Source: Methanimicrococcus sp. OttesenSCG-928-J09 (lineage in GTDB: Archaea > Halobacteriota > Methanosarcinia > Methanosarcinales > Methanosarcinaceae). Taken from it: 45,435 bases of DNA. Position 1 is the first letter of the stretch; each line of letters opens with the position of its first letter. This document shows, piece after piece, positions 21,834 through 30,251 of the stretch. The notes under the pieces were generated by a model. That model ran no database searches, was not told the DNA's origin, and worked only from the letters and a program-made list of their open reading frames with translations. The position numbers were made by a program, and so were the translations under genes. The DNA is taken from NCBI GenBank assembly GCA_030266245.1, contig JAJDHP010000006.1, positions 1 through 45,435 on the forward strand, read 5' to 3'.

Positions 21834-21908
21834 TTTTGCGGTCATAAATTTTAAAAAACGCAATCTGTTACACGATATAACGATAAAACAGTCGATAATT
21901 GACGACAA
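21834..21908 (-). promoter_or_regulatory. upstream element shared with the S-layer gene
   Basis: On the minus strand the block reads TTGTCGTCAATTATCGAC (dyad at 21891-21903, one mismatch), then 46 bases with AT-rich TATA-like DNA, then TGACCGCAAAA (21844-21834) and TTAATAA. The same parts in the same order and nearly the same spacing occur at 27450-27525. It lies 159 bases ahead of the TTG start of the small secreted protein. Confidence 0.65.
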
Positions 21909-21910
21909 CT

Positions 21911-21955
21911 AAAATTAAAAAAGGAAAGGAAAAAGAGTAAAGCCCTTTCCTTTAA
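21911..21955 (-). terminator. hairpin and T-run terminator after S-layer gene 2
   Basis: On the RNA, AAAGGAAAGG pairs with CCTTTCCTTT across a 15-base loop and is followed by a T run. It lies about 45 bases after the stop of the 865-residue S-layer protein. Confidence 0.72.
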
Positions 21956-21996
21956 AACATTCTTAGACATTTTTAGTTACATTCTTAGCTGCATCC

Positions 21997-24594
21997 TTAG
22001 TTAAGACCTGATTTCTTTTTTCGAGATCTGTACCTCAGATAGAGGAGGCAAAGAATAATTAAAAGCAGCAGGAAGAAGAAATACACAGACAATGCACTCA
22101 TTCCAAATGGAAGCGGCTTTTTCGGAACTTCATTATCAGGATTAATGATAGTACCGCTGCCACTGCCATTGCTGCCGCTGTTGCCGCCGTTATTATTTCC
22201 GTCGCCATTGCTGCCGTCAATGTTACCAGTGCCGTTAACATCGTTTCCATTATTATTTCCGCCGTTATCGGAAGATAAGTTTCCGATTTCTCTTGTGACA
22301 TAGAAATAATATTTGAAGCCGCTTGTGTCTTCATTCGTTACATGCAGACCGGGTGTTGGAATGGGATTCGGTATGGGATTGATCTCATATGCTTTCAGAG
22401 ACATACTGTTTGCAATAGCAACATCCATCTCGTCGGTCATTGCTAAATTGTTTTTCAGGAAGAAAACAAGAATACTTTCAGAATTGGGCATTTCCAAATT
22501 AGAATAACTCCTGCGGGAAGGAATAATGTTAGCAAGAGGGAGCGAACCATTATATTCCAGCAAACCGACTTCATCGCCTGCTGTTAATTCGGTTGTATTT
22601 TTGAAATCGGTCAGCCAAACGGCATCAATTTCAACAAGGTTTGTTTTTCCGCCGTTGAACACGTCTTTGACATGAACTCTCATCAGCTGAACATCTTTAA
22701 CATTCAGAACCGTATCTTTATAGATCCAGTTTCCGGAACCGCCGCCTGATGATGTTGTGATAATAGAAGACGTGATGAGTACGTTATCTTTGTAAAGTGC
22801 AAGATCCGCCTTATTTCCTTTGATATCAATTTGAGTGACATGGAGTGAATAGCCGTTTCCGAGTTCAAGAGAACCACCGGCAGTAAGAGTGTATTTTGTG
22901 TCATCGTCTGTTACCAAAGGCGCGAATTTTTCAAGTTTCGTGCGGTCATGCCTGTGGAAACCTTCTGAATCAACAACATTCAGCGGAACATATTTTTCAC
23001 CGAAATAACCCATGATATCATAACCGGAGTCCCATGAATCAATGAAATTATCATTCTCATCCAATCCTGCGCCGGGAACATATTCGTAATCCGTGTGCGC
23101 AGTGGTTGTCAGATACATAAATGAAGGGCTTTCTTTTAAGAAGGATTGGCTGCCGCCATAATTAGATTGGGGAATGGCAATTAACACTTCGGTTGACAAA
23201 TCCGTATCAATATCATAATAGAAAGCAGCGAAATTGCGGTATGTATAAACCCCGTCGGGAAGGAAAAAAACACGCTCGACAGGACTGGGAAGAGGGGGAA
23301 CATCATAGTCGGAAAGGTCCTGACCGATATAAGGATTGGAAATAACTACGAAATCATTATCGATCGGAGAACTGACATATTGAGGAGTATCGACAGATTT
23401 GGAAATTGAACTTCTGATATCATATTTGCCGGGCTCAGTATATTCTTTGAAAAGGTAGAATCTGTTGTTGAGCTCGGGTAATCTGTAAGCGAGATCCATT
23501 TTGATTTCAGGAGAGTTATCGATCCTCTTGATTTCATCGATTTTCTGAGGTTCGTTGAGTTTGTTGACGTTAGGAACTTCAAAACCGTCTTGGACACGAA
23601 TGTTCCAATCTTTACCCAACGGAATTACAGAACCGCTGCTCAGTGCGACATCTTCTGCAATATAAGCAAGAGATTCTGACGAAATGTGTGCGGCTTCCCA
23701 TTTTCCGTAATCAACATCTGATTTGACTTCAAAGGCATTCAAATAATCAACAAACCAAAGTCCGTCGATTGTAACCAAGTCATCTTTGGTTCCCCTGAAA
23801 ACGCTGTCGACGTGAACGCGTAAAACTTGTCTGTCTTTGTCACCTAAGACGGTTGTTTTAAGAATCCAGTCTTTTGAGGTTTGTGTATTGACAATATTTT
23901 TCTTCAGCTGCTGACCGTCTTTCATGAGAATCAAATGGACTTCGTTTCCTTCGACATCAATTTGTTCGATGAAAAGTGAATACTCGTTTCCGAGATCAAG
24001 AGTAGTGCCGGCCTTAGAAGTAAATTTTGAATCGTCGTTTGCAACAAGCGGCGCGATTTTATTTGCTTTATAATCATCATATCCTTCGACAAAGAATGAA
24101 TACTCATCTGCATGATAGCCTGTAATCTGATCATCGCTGAGCGCAACATACGGCTCGCCGAAGAAACCGATGACGGCAAATCCTGCAGGAACAGAAACCT
24201 TTTGGGTGTCATATTCCATAGACTCAAGATTTAAAAAGGGTTTATCAATTAAAATAGACCAATCATACTCAAATTTCTGAAAAGCAGGAATCGTTAAGTA
24301 AACAATCCCGACATGACCCGGAGCCAACGGCGCATCTTTATCAAAAAAAGGTCCGTCGTCCCATTCAACTTCACAATCAGCGAGATAAAGTTCCTCGGTG
24401 TGAGCATTGTTTTTGACATCATAATATAATGCGGCCCAAGTATTCGGAGAGATATAATCTCCAAACCCGAAGGAATATTCTAAAACTTCACTGCGGATTT
24501 CAACAGATTCCGCTGCGCATGTCATACCTGCTAATGAAAGCAGGACAAGCAGTGCACTTAATGCAACAAATAAAGATTTGGTTTTAATTTTCAT
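21997..24594 (-). CDS. S-layer protein with two tandem domains, divergent copy
   Basis: The protein has 865 residues from MKIKTKSLFV; GGGAG lies seven bases before this ATG. A signal peptide ends near TCAAE. Two S-layer duplication domains (PF07752/DUF1608 type) follow: the first about residues 30-300, with GFAVIGFFGEPYVALS and LDLGNEYSLFIEQIDVEGNEV, the second about 430-700, with GYFGEKYVPLN and LELGNGYSLHVTQIDIKGNKA. A Gly/Asn-rich linker, one membrane helix and a basic tail (RYRSRKKKSGLN) end it. It is a second, more diverged copy of the protein encoded upstream and should sit on the cell surface. Confidence 0.9.
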   Translation of the reverse strand: MKIKTKSLFVALSALLVLLSLAGMTCAAESVEIRSEVLEYSFGFGDYISPNTWAALYYDVKNNAHTEELYLADCEVEWDDGPFFDKDAPLAPGHVGIVYLTIPAFQKFEYDWSILIDKPFLNLESMEYDTQKVSVPAGFAVIGFFGEPYVALSDDQITGYHADEYSFFVEGYDDYKANKIAPLVANDDSKFTSKAGTTLDLGNEYSLFIEQIDVEGNEVHLILMKDGQQLKKNIVNTQTSKDWILKTTVLGDKDRQVLRVHVDSVFRGTKDDLVTIDGLWFVDYLNAFEVKSDVDYGKWEAAHISSESLAYIAEDVALSSGSVIPLGKDWNIRVQDGFEVPNVNKLNEPQKIDEIKRIDNSPEIKMDLAYRLPELNNRFYLFKEYTEPGKYDIRSSISKSVDTPQYVSSPIDNDFVVISNPYIGQDLSDYDVPPLPSPVERVFFLPDGVYTYRNFAAFYYDIDTDLSTEVLIAIPQSNYGGSQSFLKESPSFMYLTTTAHTDYEYVPGAGLDENDNFIDSWDSGYDIMGYFGEKYVPLNVVDSEGFHRHDRTKLEKFAPLVTDDDTKYTLTAGGSLELGNGYSLHVTQIDIKGNKADLALYKDNVLITSSIITTSSGGGSGNWIYKDTVLNVKDVQLMRVHVKDVFNGGKTNLVEIDAVWLTDFKNTTELTAGDEVGLLEYNGSLPLANIIPSRRSYSNLEMPNSESILVFFLKNNLAMTDEMDVAIANSMSLKAYEINPIPNPIPTPGLHVTNEDTSGFKYYFYVTREIGNLSSDNGGNNNGNDVNGTGNIDGSNGDGNNNGGNSGSNGSGSGTIINPDNEVPKKPLPFGMSALSVYFFFLLLLIILCLLYLRYRSRKKKSGLN

Positions 24595-25104
24595 TTTTAA
24601 ACTCCCGTAACACACCCGATTTAATTATCGTTTATATTCGGCAATTCAATCTCCAATACTGTTTTTAGACAAATTACCCGATAATTAAAGGTATAAAATT
24701 ATGCAATGATTGTTAGAAACAACGATGCATAATACAAATTCGAAAAAAACTATTCGAATTATAAAACAAAAAAAGAGTTAAACAATATAAACGTGTCGAC
24801 GCATAGCGAAAATATAAAACCAATACAATATAATCCCAAAACATTGATTTTAAAAAATAATTTTGAGGATAATAGAACAGACGAAATAAAAACAGGATAT
24901 AGAATCAAAACGACGACAATCGAAGGAAATACAAGAAAATAACTAAGATATAACACAAGAAAAAACAAGAAACAAAAACAAGAAACAAAAACGAGACCAA
25001 GAAACGAAAGCTATCGCTATTCAATTTTTAAATTTTAAAAAAAAAGAAGATAAGTAGAGGATTCGAAAATCCTCAACTTAATTGTTTAAATCGTTCTAAC
25101 TCAC
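24595..25104. other. spacer between the two S-layer genes
   Basis: The stretch holds the terminator of S-layer gene 1 (25038-25075), simple A-rich repeats of the form AAGAAACAAAAAC (about 24955-25010) and, nearer gene 2, TTTTATACC around 24695 as a possible minus-strand TATA box. One ORF in it is hydrophobic but has no ribosome-binding site and is not credible. Confidence 0.45.
25038..25075 (-). terminator. strong hairpin terminator after S-layer gene 1
   Basis: On the RNA, GAGGATT-TTCG-AATCCTC is a perfect 7-bp stem with a UUCG loop. Nine T residues follow about 11 bases later. It fits a heavily transcribed gene. Confidence 0.8.
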
Positions 25105-27249
25105 TTATGCCTGCTTCTTGTAGACCATGAAGTAGTATGCTGCACCTGCGATGATGATGATCAACACAATTGCACCAATGATGTACCACATGTATTTGGA
25201 CCAGAAGGACTCCGGGGGTTCCGGGGTGGGCTCGGGTTCAGTGGGTGTGGGTTCAGTGGGTGTAGGTTCAGTGGGTGTGGGTTCGGGTGTGGGTTCGGTG
25301 GGTGTCGGGTCAACCGGGGGTTGGGATCCGTCGCCTTCGATTTCCATTGCAACATAGAAGTACATGTTCTTGCCAAGTGCATCAGTGTTGTCAGCTGCCT
25401 TCAAGTACATGTTGTTGGCAATCTGTTTGTCCATGTCGGCCTGGATAGTAAATGAACCGTCAGATTCGAAGTCCAACTGGGTACCACCGGACTTGAATTC
25501 AAGAAGACCGTATTTGTCATCGGTCTTGAGTTCTTTTGCATTCTGGTAGTCCATGAGCCAAATACCTTCGAATTCAACAAGGCTGCTTTCAGTTCCCTGG
25601 AAGACGTCCTTAACATGGAGTCTGAGAACCTGAGTGTTGTTTTCATTCAAGACATTGAGTCTAAAAATCCAGTCGCCGCCGACGTTACCGCTGGTTGTGA
25701 CAATGCTGGAGTTAATTTCCTTGCCGTCTTTCATTAATTTGACGTAAGCTTTGTTACCGTCAACATCAATCTGGTCAACAATGACTGAATAGCCTTCACC
25801 GAGTTCAAGAGTTGCACCGGTCTTCAATGTGTACTTGTCATCATTATCCATGATGAGTTTTGCCATCTTTTCGGCTTTGTTCATTGCAGCGTTTTTACCG
25901 TCAGCATCAACTTTGTTCAACGGAACGTATTTTTCACCAAAGAGACCCATAACAAAGTACTTTTGGCCATTCCAGTTGTTAGAATCGTAGTCATATCCAA
26001 CCTGTTCAGGTTTTGTAGTATATGTTAATTCTTTATCTTTGACAAGTCCATCAGCGGCGCTTTTGATTGTCATTGTTTCAGTAAAAACATTTGCATCAAT
26101 GTCGTAGTAGAAAGCTGCGAAGTTTTCATAGGTGAACTTACCTGTAAGAAGACCAGCACCATCTAAACCAGCATCATAGTTAACAACACTGCTGCGAACT
26201 TCATAGACGCCAGGTTCTGTATATTCTTTGAAGAGATAGAATTTATCTTTATCAGCACCAGGAACGTGACCAGCTGCCGAGAATTCTTTCTCAGTCTTCA
26301 AGTAGATACCGCGACCAAGATCAGTTGACAAATCAGAAGACAAGGAAATGCCTGTTGCTTCGTAGGTCAATTTGTCGGTGCCGACACCTGCTTCTTCGAA
26401 TTTACCGTAGTCAACATCGGATTTAACTTCGAATGCGTTTAAGTAGTCAATAAGCCAAAGACCTTCGATTTCAACAAGGCTGTCTTGTGTACCTTGGAAA
26501 ACGTCTTTAACGTGAACTCTCATAACCTGAGAGTTGTTTTCATTCAAAACGTTTAATTCAAAGATCCAGTCGCCGCCAACGTTACCGCTGGTTGTGACAA
26601 TGCTGGAGTTGAGTTCCTTACCATCTTTCATGAGTTTGATGTATGCTTTGTTACCGTCAACATCGATCTGGTCAACGATAAGTGAGTAACCTTCGCCCAT
26701 TTCAAGGGTTGCACCTGTCTTTAAGGTGTATTTTTCATCGGTATCAAGAATAAGTTTTGCAATCTTGTTTGCTTTAACACCGGGAACAGGATCGGGGATA
26801 GCCGCACCGACTTGACGTGCAAGGTCTTTCTTGCCGATAGCAACATACGGTTCAGCGAAGAAACCGATGATTGCGTAACCATTGACAAAGGTGTTAACGC
26901 CCTCTGCATAGGTCCAGTTGTAGTCATAATCTTTGAAAGCGGGAGCGGTCTGGTATTTAATATCAACGCCAGTGCCGTTCGTTTTAATTGCGATTTTTTC
27001 AGTTTTTTGGTTGTTGTCAAGGTCGTAGTAAAGACCTGCCCATGTGGACGCATCGATTAACCATGCATCACCTGGTGCTGCTGCAGCAAAAGTAGCATAG
27101 TTAATTGTTTTAGAAGTTGCGTCGCCATAGTGGATGATTGCGCTTCTAATCTCAACGGTGCTAACTTTTGCAGTGTTATCGGCTGCAACAGCTGTTCCGA
27201 CGAGAGCAAGAAGAACAAGTAATGCCACTAATAAGTGTTTCATTTGCAT
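25105..27249 (-). CDS. main S-layer protein with two tandem domains
   Basis: The protein has 714 residues. GGAGG lies 8 bases before the first ATG. A signal peptide ends near AVAADN. Two S-layer duplication domains (PF07752 type) cover about 32-300 and 345-620, sharing long blocks such as KLMKDGKE, SSIVTTSGNVGGDWIF and RVHVKDVFQGT; the DNA is nearly identical there too. A Pro/Thr/Glu-rich stalk follows, then one membrane helix and the tail FMVYKKQA. This matches the Methanosarcina major S-layer design. The strong terminator, good ribosome-binding site and a more regular codon style suggest high expression. Confidence 0.95.
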   Translation of the reverse strand: MQMKHLLVALLVLLALVGTAVAADNTAKVSTVEIRSAIIHYGDATSKTINYATFAAAAPGDAWLIDASTWAGLYYDLDNNQKTEKIAIKTNGTGVDIKYQTAPAFKDYDYNWTYAEGVNTFVNGYAIIGFFAEPYVAIGKKDLARQVGAAIPDPVPGVKANKIAKLILDTDEKYTLKTGATLEMGEGYSLIVDQIDVDGNKAYIKLMKDGKELNSSIVTTSGNVGGDWIFELNVLNENNSQVMRVHVKDVFQGTQDSLVEIEGLWLIDYLNAFEVKSDVDYGKFEEAGVGTDKLTYEATGISLSSDLSTDLGRGIYLKTEKEFSAAGHVPGADKDKFYLFKEYTEPGVYEVRSSVVNYDAGLDGAGLLTGKFTYENFAAFYYDIDANVFTETMTIKSAADGLVKDKELTYTTKPEQVGYDYDSNNWNGQKYFVMGLFGEKYVPLNKVDADGKNAAMNKAEKMAKLIMDNDDKYTLKTGATLELGEGYSVIVDQIDVDGNKAYVKLMKDGKEINSSIVTTSGNVGGDWIFRLNVLNENNTQVLRLHVKDVFQGTESSLVEFEGIWLMDYQNAKELKTDDKYGLLEFKSGGTQLDFESDGSFTIQADMDKQIANNMYLKAADNTDALGKNMYFYVAMEIEGDGSQPPVDPTPTEPTPEPTPTEPTPTEPTPTEPEPTPEPPESFWSKYMWYIIGAIVLIIIIAGAAYYFMVYKKQA

Positions 27250-27759
27250 TTATTTTTCCTCCATATTATAATGGTAAACACGGGCTTTGCATTCGAAAAG
27301 AACGAAATTTGACGAATTGTCGAAATGTGTTCGAAAATCATTAGAATATCCGAAATTATTCGAAAATTTGAATAATTTTAGCGGATTCAATGATAGTCAC
27401 GAATACCCGAGCTTATACAGAGGATAAAACTGACAAAAGGGTTATTAAACTTTTGCGGTCACTTAAATAAAAATAGGGGTAGAATTTCACTTTAAAACGA
27501 TTGATAAGTCGATAATCGACGACAAGGATTTTTGAGTGCGGTCAAACTTCCGACTGAATTGAAGCTTTCGACTGCTTTTGATTTTAGAGTGAAATTGAGT
27601 GAATAAGAACGAAATTTGACCAAAATTTCGACATTTTTTGTTATGAATTTGAAAAATGACGTAAAGTCATTTAATTGTGTCGATGAAATTGTTTTGGATT
27701 GGTTAAGAGGAAATTGAAGAAAATTGAGGGAAATTGAAGAAAAAGAAAAAGAATTGAGA
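27250..27759 (-). promoter_or_regulatory. S-layer leader and upstream spacer
   Basis: About 510 bases without a gene. The leader, roughly 27250-27440, is dotted with TTCGAAA-like words (27292, 27330, 27358 area). The shared promoter element lies at 27450-27525. Beyond it, to 27759, is AT-rich DNA with purine-rich repeats GAAATTGAAGAAAATTGAGG near the end of the GNAT gene. The long leader could influence mRNA stability; this is an inference. Confidence 0.5.
27450..27525 (-). promoter_or_regulatory. shared upstream element of the main S-layer gene
   Basis: On the minus strand: TTGTCGTCGATTATCGAC, with a perfect dyad GTCGAT-A-ATCGAC at 27508-27520; then 47 bases ending in TTTTTATTTAAG, a TATA-like box; then TGACCGCAAAA (27460-27450) and TTAATAA. 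The copy at 21834-21908 keeps dyad, spacing and TGACCGCAAAA. A start site near 27440 would give a leader of about 190 bases. Confidence 0.68.
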
Positions 27760-28527
27760 TTAATGGACTTGGCGAACCATTGTAATTAATTTTTTAGAAC
27801 CCTTCATATCTTTTTTCCCGGATTTCGATCTCAAAGGAAGAATTCTAAATCCGTGCCTTTCATAAAATTTTATGAGATTTTTATTATCTGAGCAATCCAC
27901 ACGAATAACGTTAATACCAATAATTTTGTTGGCTTTTTCAATCAAAGCAAAAATACGCGGAAAAATTGAATCGCCTGACAACTCTGCATCATACCCGTCA
28001 TGGAAATTTTTTGATAGGTGTCCGACAAGATATGTTTCAACAAACTCAAGACGATGAGAAGAAAACTTCACCAATCTGCTTAATTTCTTTTGAGATTCCG
28101 GAGAATTAATCAAATTCGTAGATTTACCGGCAATTGAAAAGTAACCCAATACCTTATGTCGATCCGTTTTCAGTTTAAAAGTACAGCACTTATTACAATT
28201 TTCAAAATCGAACTCACAGATTTTACATTTAGTATTTTCGATCGGTTCGGAAGAAAGAATGAAATAATTACGACAATAATGTTTTCGTTCAAAATCGATA
28301 AATTTTCCACTGAGAATATAATCTTCCAGATCCCTATCCATTGATTTGAAATGAGAAAGCTGAGAACATATCTCAGCTTTAAACATTTCCCAAAATACAC
28401 TTTTAGATGTGCAGAGTTCATGATGGTATGCGTCATTCAATCGGGTTTCTATAAAAGAATCCAGACTGAGAACTAAATAAGAAGAATCACATGAGTTCAT
28501 TACATTTTCTGATTTCCTCAAAAACAT
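27760..28527 (-). CDS. GNAT-fold protein with cysteine cluster, possible toxin of a two-gene module
   Basis: The protein has 255 residues. The C-terminal half looks like a GNAT acetyltransferase: VLGYFSIAG (127-134), VETYLVGHLS (163-172), a helix GDSIFPRIFALIEKA, then VIRVDCSDNKNLIKFYERHGFRIL (about 207-230), the usual last strand-helix. Between the N-terminal part and the fold is C101-x2-C104-x6-C111-x2-C114, a likely zinc site. The start MFLRKSENV overlaps the 49-residue ORF by 41 bases. The same overlap occurs at 30211-30251. A toxin-antitoxin role is inferred from this layout only; a plain acetyltransferase is also possible. Confidence 0.68.
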   Translation of the reverse strand: MFLRKSENVMNSCDSSYLVLSLDSFIETRLNDAYHHELCTSKSVFWEMFKAEICSQLSHFKSMDRDLEDYILSGKFIDFERKHYCRNYFILSSEPIENTKCKICEFDFENCNKCCTFKLKTDRHKVLGYFSIAGKSTNLINSPESQKKLSRLVKFSSHRLEFVETYLVGHLSKNFHDGYDAELSGDSIFPRIFALIEKANKIIGINVIRVDCSDNKNLIKFYERHGFRILPLRSKSGKKDMKGSKKLITMVRQVH

Positions 28528-28636
28528 CCACCTTCACATCTTTGTGTGATTTTGGCGTATTCATAACTTCTTTTAATACCTTGATTGCTTTCTTGTTTTT
28601 AATGACAAGGGGTTCTGTATAAGATGATGTCGCCAT
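28487..28636 (-). CDS. 49-residue protein upstream of GNAT gene, possible antitoxin
   Basis: The ORF starts MATSSYTEPLVIKNKK and ends EEIRKCNELM. A strong GGAGGTG lies six bases before the ATG. A paralog at 30211-30363 shares MATSS, VLxKKA-like and DVFEEIR blocks, so both are real genes. A TATA-like CATTTATAAAC lies near 28703-28712, giving a leader of about 45 bases. It is lysine-rich and charged, with no recognised DNA-binding fold. Its overlap with the GNAT gene suggests translational coupling. Confidence 0.7.
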   Translation of the reverse strand: MATSSYTEPLVIKNKKAIKVLKEVMNTPKSHKDVKVDVFEEIRKCNELM

Positions 28637-28848
28637 TTTTTCACCTCCTGATGCTTAATGTTAATGCTTGTTATAGGCTTCGAAATTTTCAAATTGCAAA
28701 TGTTTATAAATGTGATTAGAGAAGCAATTCCATTTTTAAACTTATTATATATAGAGTTATGTCTGATAAGAAATATTTTATCAGTGGTCCTGAGATTTGT
28801 ACAAATAAATAAGAAGAAACCACGAATTTCGAATAAATTGATAAAGTA

Positions 28849-28860
28849 AATATAATAAAA
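28849..28860 (+). promoter_or_regulatory. TATA box of candidate ncRNA
   Basis: AATATAATAAAA lies about 25 bases ahead of the first stem of the candidate RNA, the normal archaeal spacing between TATA box and start site. Confidence 0.5.
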
Positions 28861-28871
28861 GATTGTATTTG

Positions 28872-29055
28872 AAGTCAGCTGTAGATTCAACAGCGGGAAG
28901 GAGATCTATTCTATTCGCCGCCATCCGGAAGGCGGTTGTAATAAAATAGAACGGACCCAAATATCCCCAGCTTTCCGACAGCTGGTGACAAAAATTAGTC
29001 GGATGCGAAATAGTGAATAGATTCCTTCCAACTTTTGACTTTATTATGTTTTTTT
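28872..29055 (+). ncRNA. candidate structured ncRNA with pseudoknot
   Basis: About 180 nt on the plus strand fold into nested stems: AAGTCA (28872-28877) with TGACTT (29036-29041); hairpin GCTGT/ACAGC (28878-28894); a 15-bp stem with one bulge, 28896-28911 with 29015-29029; TTCGC/GCGAA (28914-28918 with 29005-29009); hairpin CCGCC/GGCGG (28918-28935); hairpin CCAGCT/AGCTGG (28967-28985). The last loop holds TCCGAC, which is complementary to GTCGGA at 28998-29003, a 6-bp pseudoknot. Seven T residues (29049-29055) end it. A TATA box lies upstream. I match it to no known family. It could also be a leader of something not seen. Confidence 0.6.
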
Positions 29056-29068
29056 CAAATTAACGATA

Positions 29069-29974
29069 TCAAGAGGTTTTAGGAAAATCAGGCAACCTCT
29101 GCTTGTGTTCTGCTCCCCTGATTCTTGAAAGTATCGACTCGTATTCATTTTTTGTTAAGCCGGTCTTTTTTAAAATAACTTCAAGATTTGTTGACTCCAA
29201 AAAAGAAAAATTGTTTTGATAGGTATTCAGCTCATACAACAATACATCCAGCTGCTCATACGAAATCCCGAGATCGTCTTCATCCGACTGCCCGCTCCAG
29301 AAACCGGCTGACGGTACTTTTTTCAAAATAGATTCAGGCAATTCCATATATTTAGAAAGCAATCGAACTTCGGTTTTGTACAAATCTGCAATAGGATCGA
29401 GATCAACACCGCCATCACCATATTTTGTATAATATCCAGTCAAGCGCTCCGTTTTGTTTTTCGTGCCGATAACAAGCAGATGATTGCGGTTGGCATAATA
29501 ATAGAGCAAAGACATACGGAGTCTTGATTTCAAGTTCCCGAATGAAATTAAATCATCGGGTTTCATATCAGAAAATGATACGGATACGGATTCGTTTGAG
29601 CCATTTGAATTTGTATCAAAAGAAGATTGAGCGGCAGAAAATAAAGAGAACATATTTATTTTTTGAAGCGTCAGCCCGAGATTGCTGCAAAGAAGAACAG
29701 CATCCTGCAAATCTTCAGAGTCAAATTCGTCTGCATTCAAATTATCAGTGTAGAAAAAAACAGGATGCACATTTTCGACCCCCAGCGCTTTTACAGAAAG
29801 CGCAGCGACAAGCGCAGAGTCAATTCCGCCGGAAAGACCGAGAACAACACCGGTTGAACCGGATTCTTTGACGGTTTTTTGAATAAAATCAATGATAATT
29901 TTTTCGGCGGCAGCAGGATTAAAATTTTGGAAAGGTTTTGGAACGGAATTGAAGAGAGGATCGGATGAAGTCAT
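29069..29974 (-). CDS. nadE: NH3-dependent NAD+ synthetase
   Basis: The protein has 301 residues. It turns deamido-NAD into NAD with ATP and ammonia. The ATP loop SGGIDS is at 48-53, and GTKNKTERLTGYYTKYGDGGVD with DLYKTEVR are family marks. There is no glutaminase domain, so it uses free ammonia. It is longer than the usual 250-275 residues because of a Ser/Asn-rich insert (SFDTNSNGSNESVSVSF) near residue 115-135. It sits between the two copies of the small-ORF/GNAT module. Confidence 0.95.
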   Translation of the reverse strand: MTSSDPLFNSVPKPFQNFNPAAAEKIIIDFIQKTVKESGSTGVVLGLSGGIDSALVAALSVKALGVENVHPVFFYTDNLNADEFDSEDLQDAVLLCSNLGLTLQKINMFSLFSAAQSSFDTNSNGSNESVSVSFSDMKPDDLISFGNLKSRLRMSLLYYYANRNHLLVIGTKNKTERLTGYYTKYGDGGVDLDPIADLYKTEVRLLSKYMELPESILKKVPSAGFWSGQSDEDDLGISYEQLDVLLYELNTYQNNFSFLESTNLEVILKKTGLTKNEYESILSRIRGAEHKQRLPDFPKTS

Positions 29975-29999
29975 AAAAGTAAATTCAATGAACGGTATC

Positions 30000-30251
30000 T
30001 TAAAACTTTTGATGACGGCAGATTTTAAAAATAAGCGGCAGGAACAAAATTGAAAATGAAAAATATGAAAATGAAAAATCTGAAAAGTAAATCATCTCAG
30101 CTTCAAATTGCTGCCGAAACACACGTTTTGATGAATCAGGGTTTTGAAGGTGCCAAAGATTGAATTTTTCATTAACTATACTTCGAAAACGAATAATAAT
30201 ATAATCAGATTCAGATAAGCTCTTCACCTCTTCGGATTTCTTCAAAAACAT
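30000..30251 (-). pseudogene. truncated second GNAT-module gene
   Basis: The reading frame starts MFLKKSEEVKSL and follows the N-terminus of the GNAT protein at 27760-28527 for about 58 residues (compare VFRQQFEAEMIYFSDF with VFWEMFKAEICSQLSHF). It then turns into low-complexity FSFSYFSFS and stops at 83 residues. The cysteine cluster and the whole GNAT fold are missing. It is best read as a decayed copy. The 41-base overlap with the small ORF is kept. Confidence 0.7.

Noticed and set aside
24759-24968. 69-residue hydrophobic ORF between the S-layer genes
   Set aside because: It comes from A/T-only DNA, and no start signal is present.
28872-29055. Insertion-sequence or TnpB-associated guide RNA
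   Set aside because: The pseudoknotted fold made me consider it, but there is no TnpB, no transposase and no recognisable element end near it.
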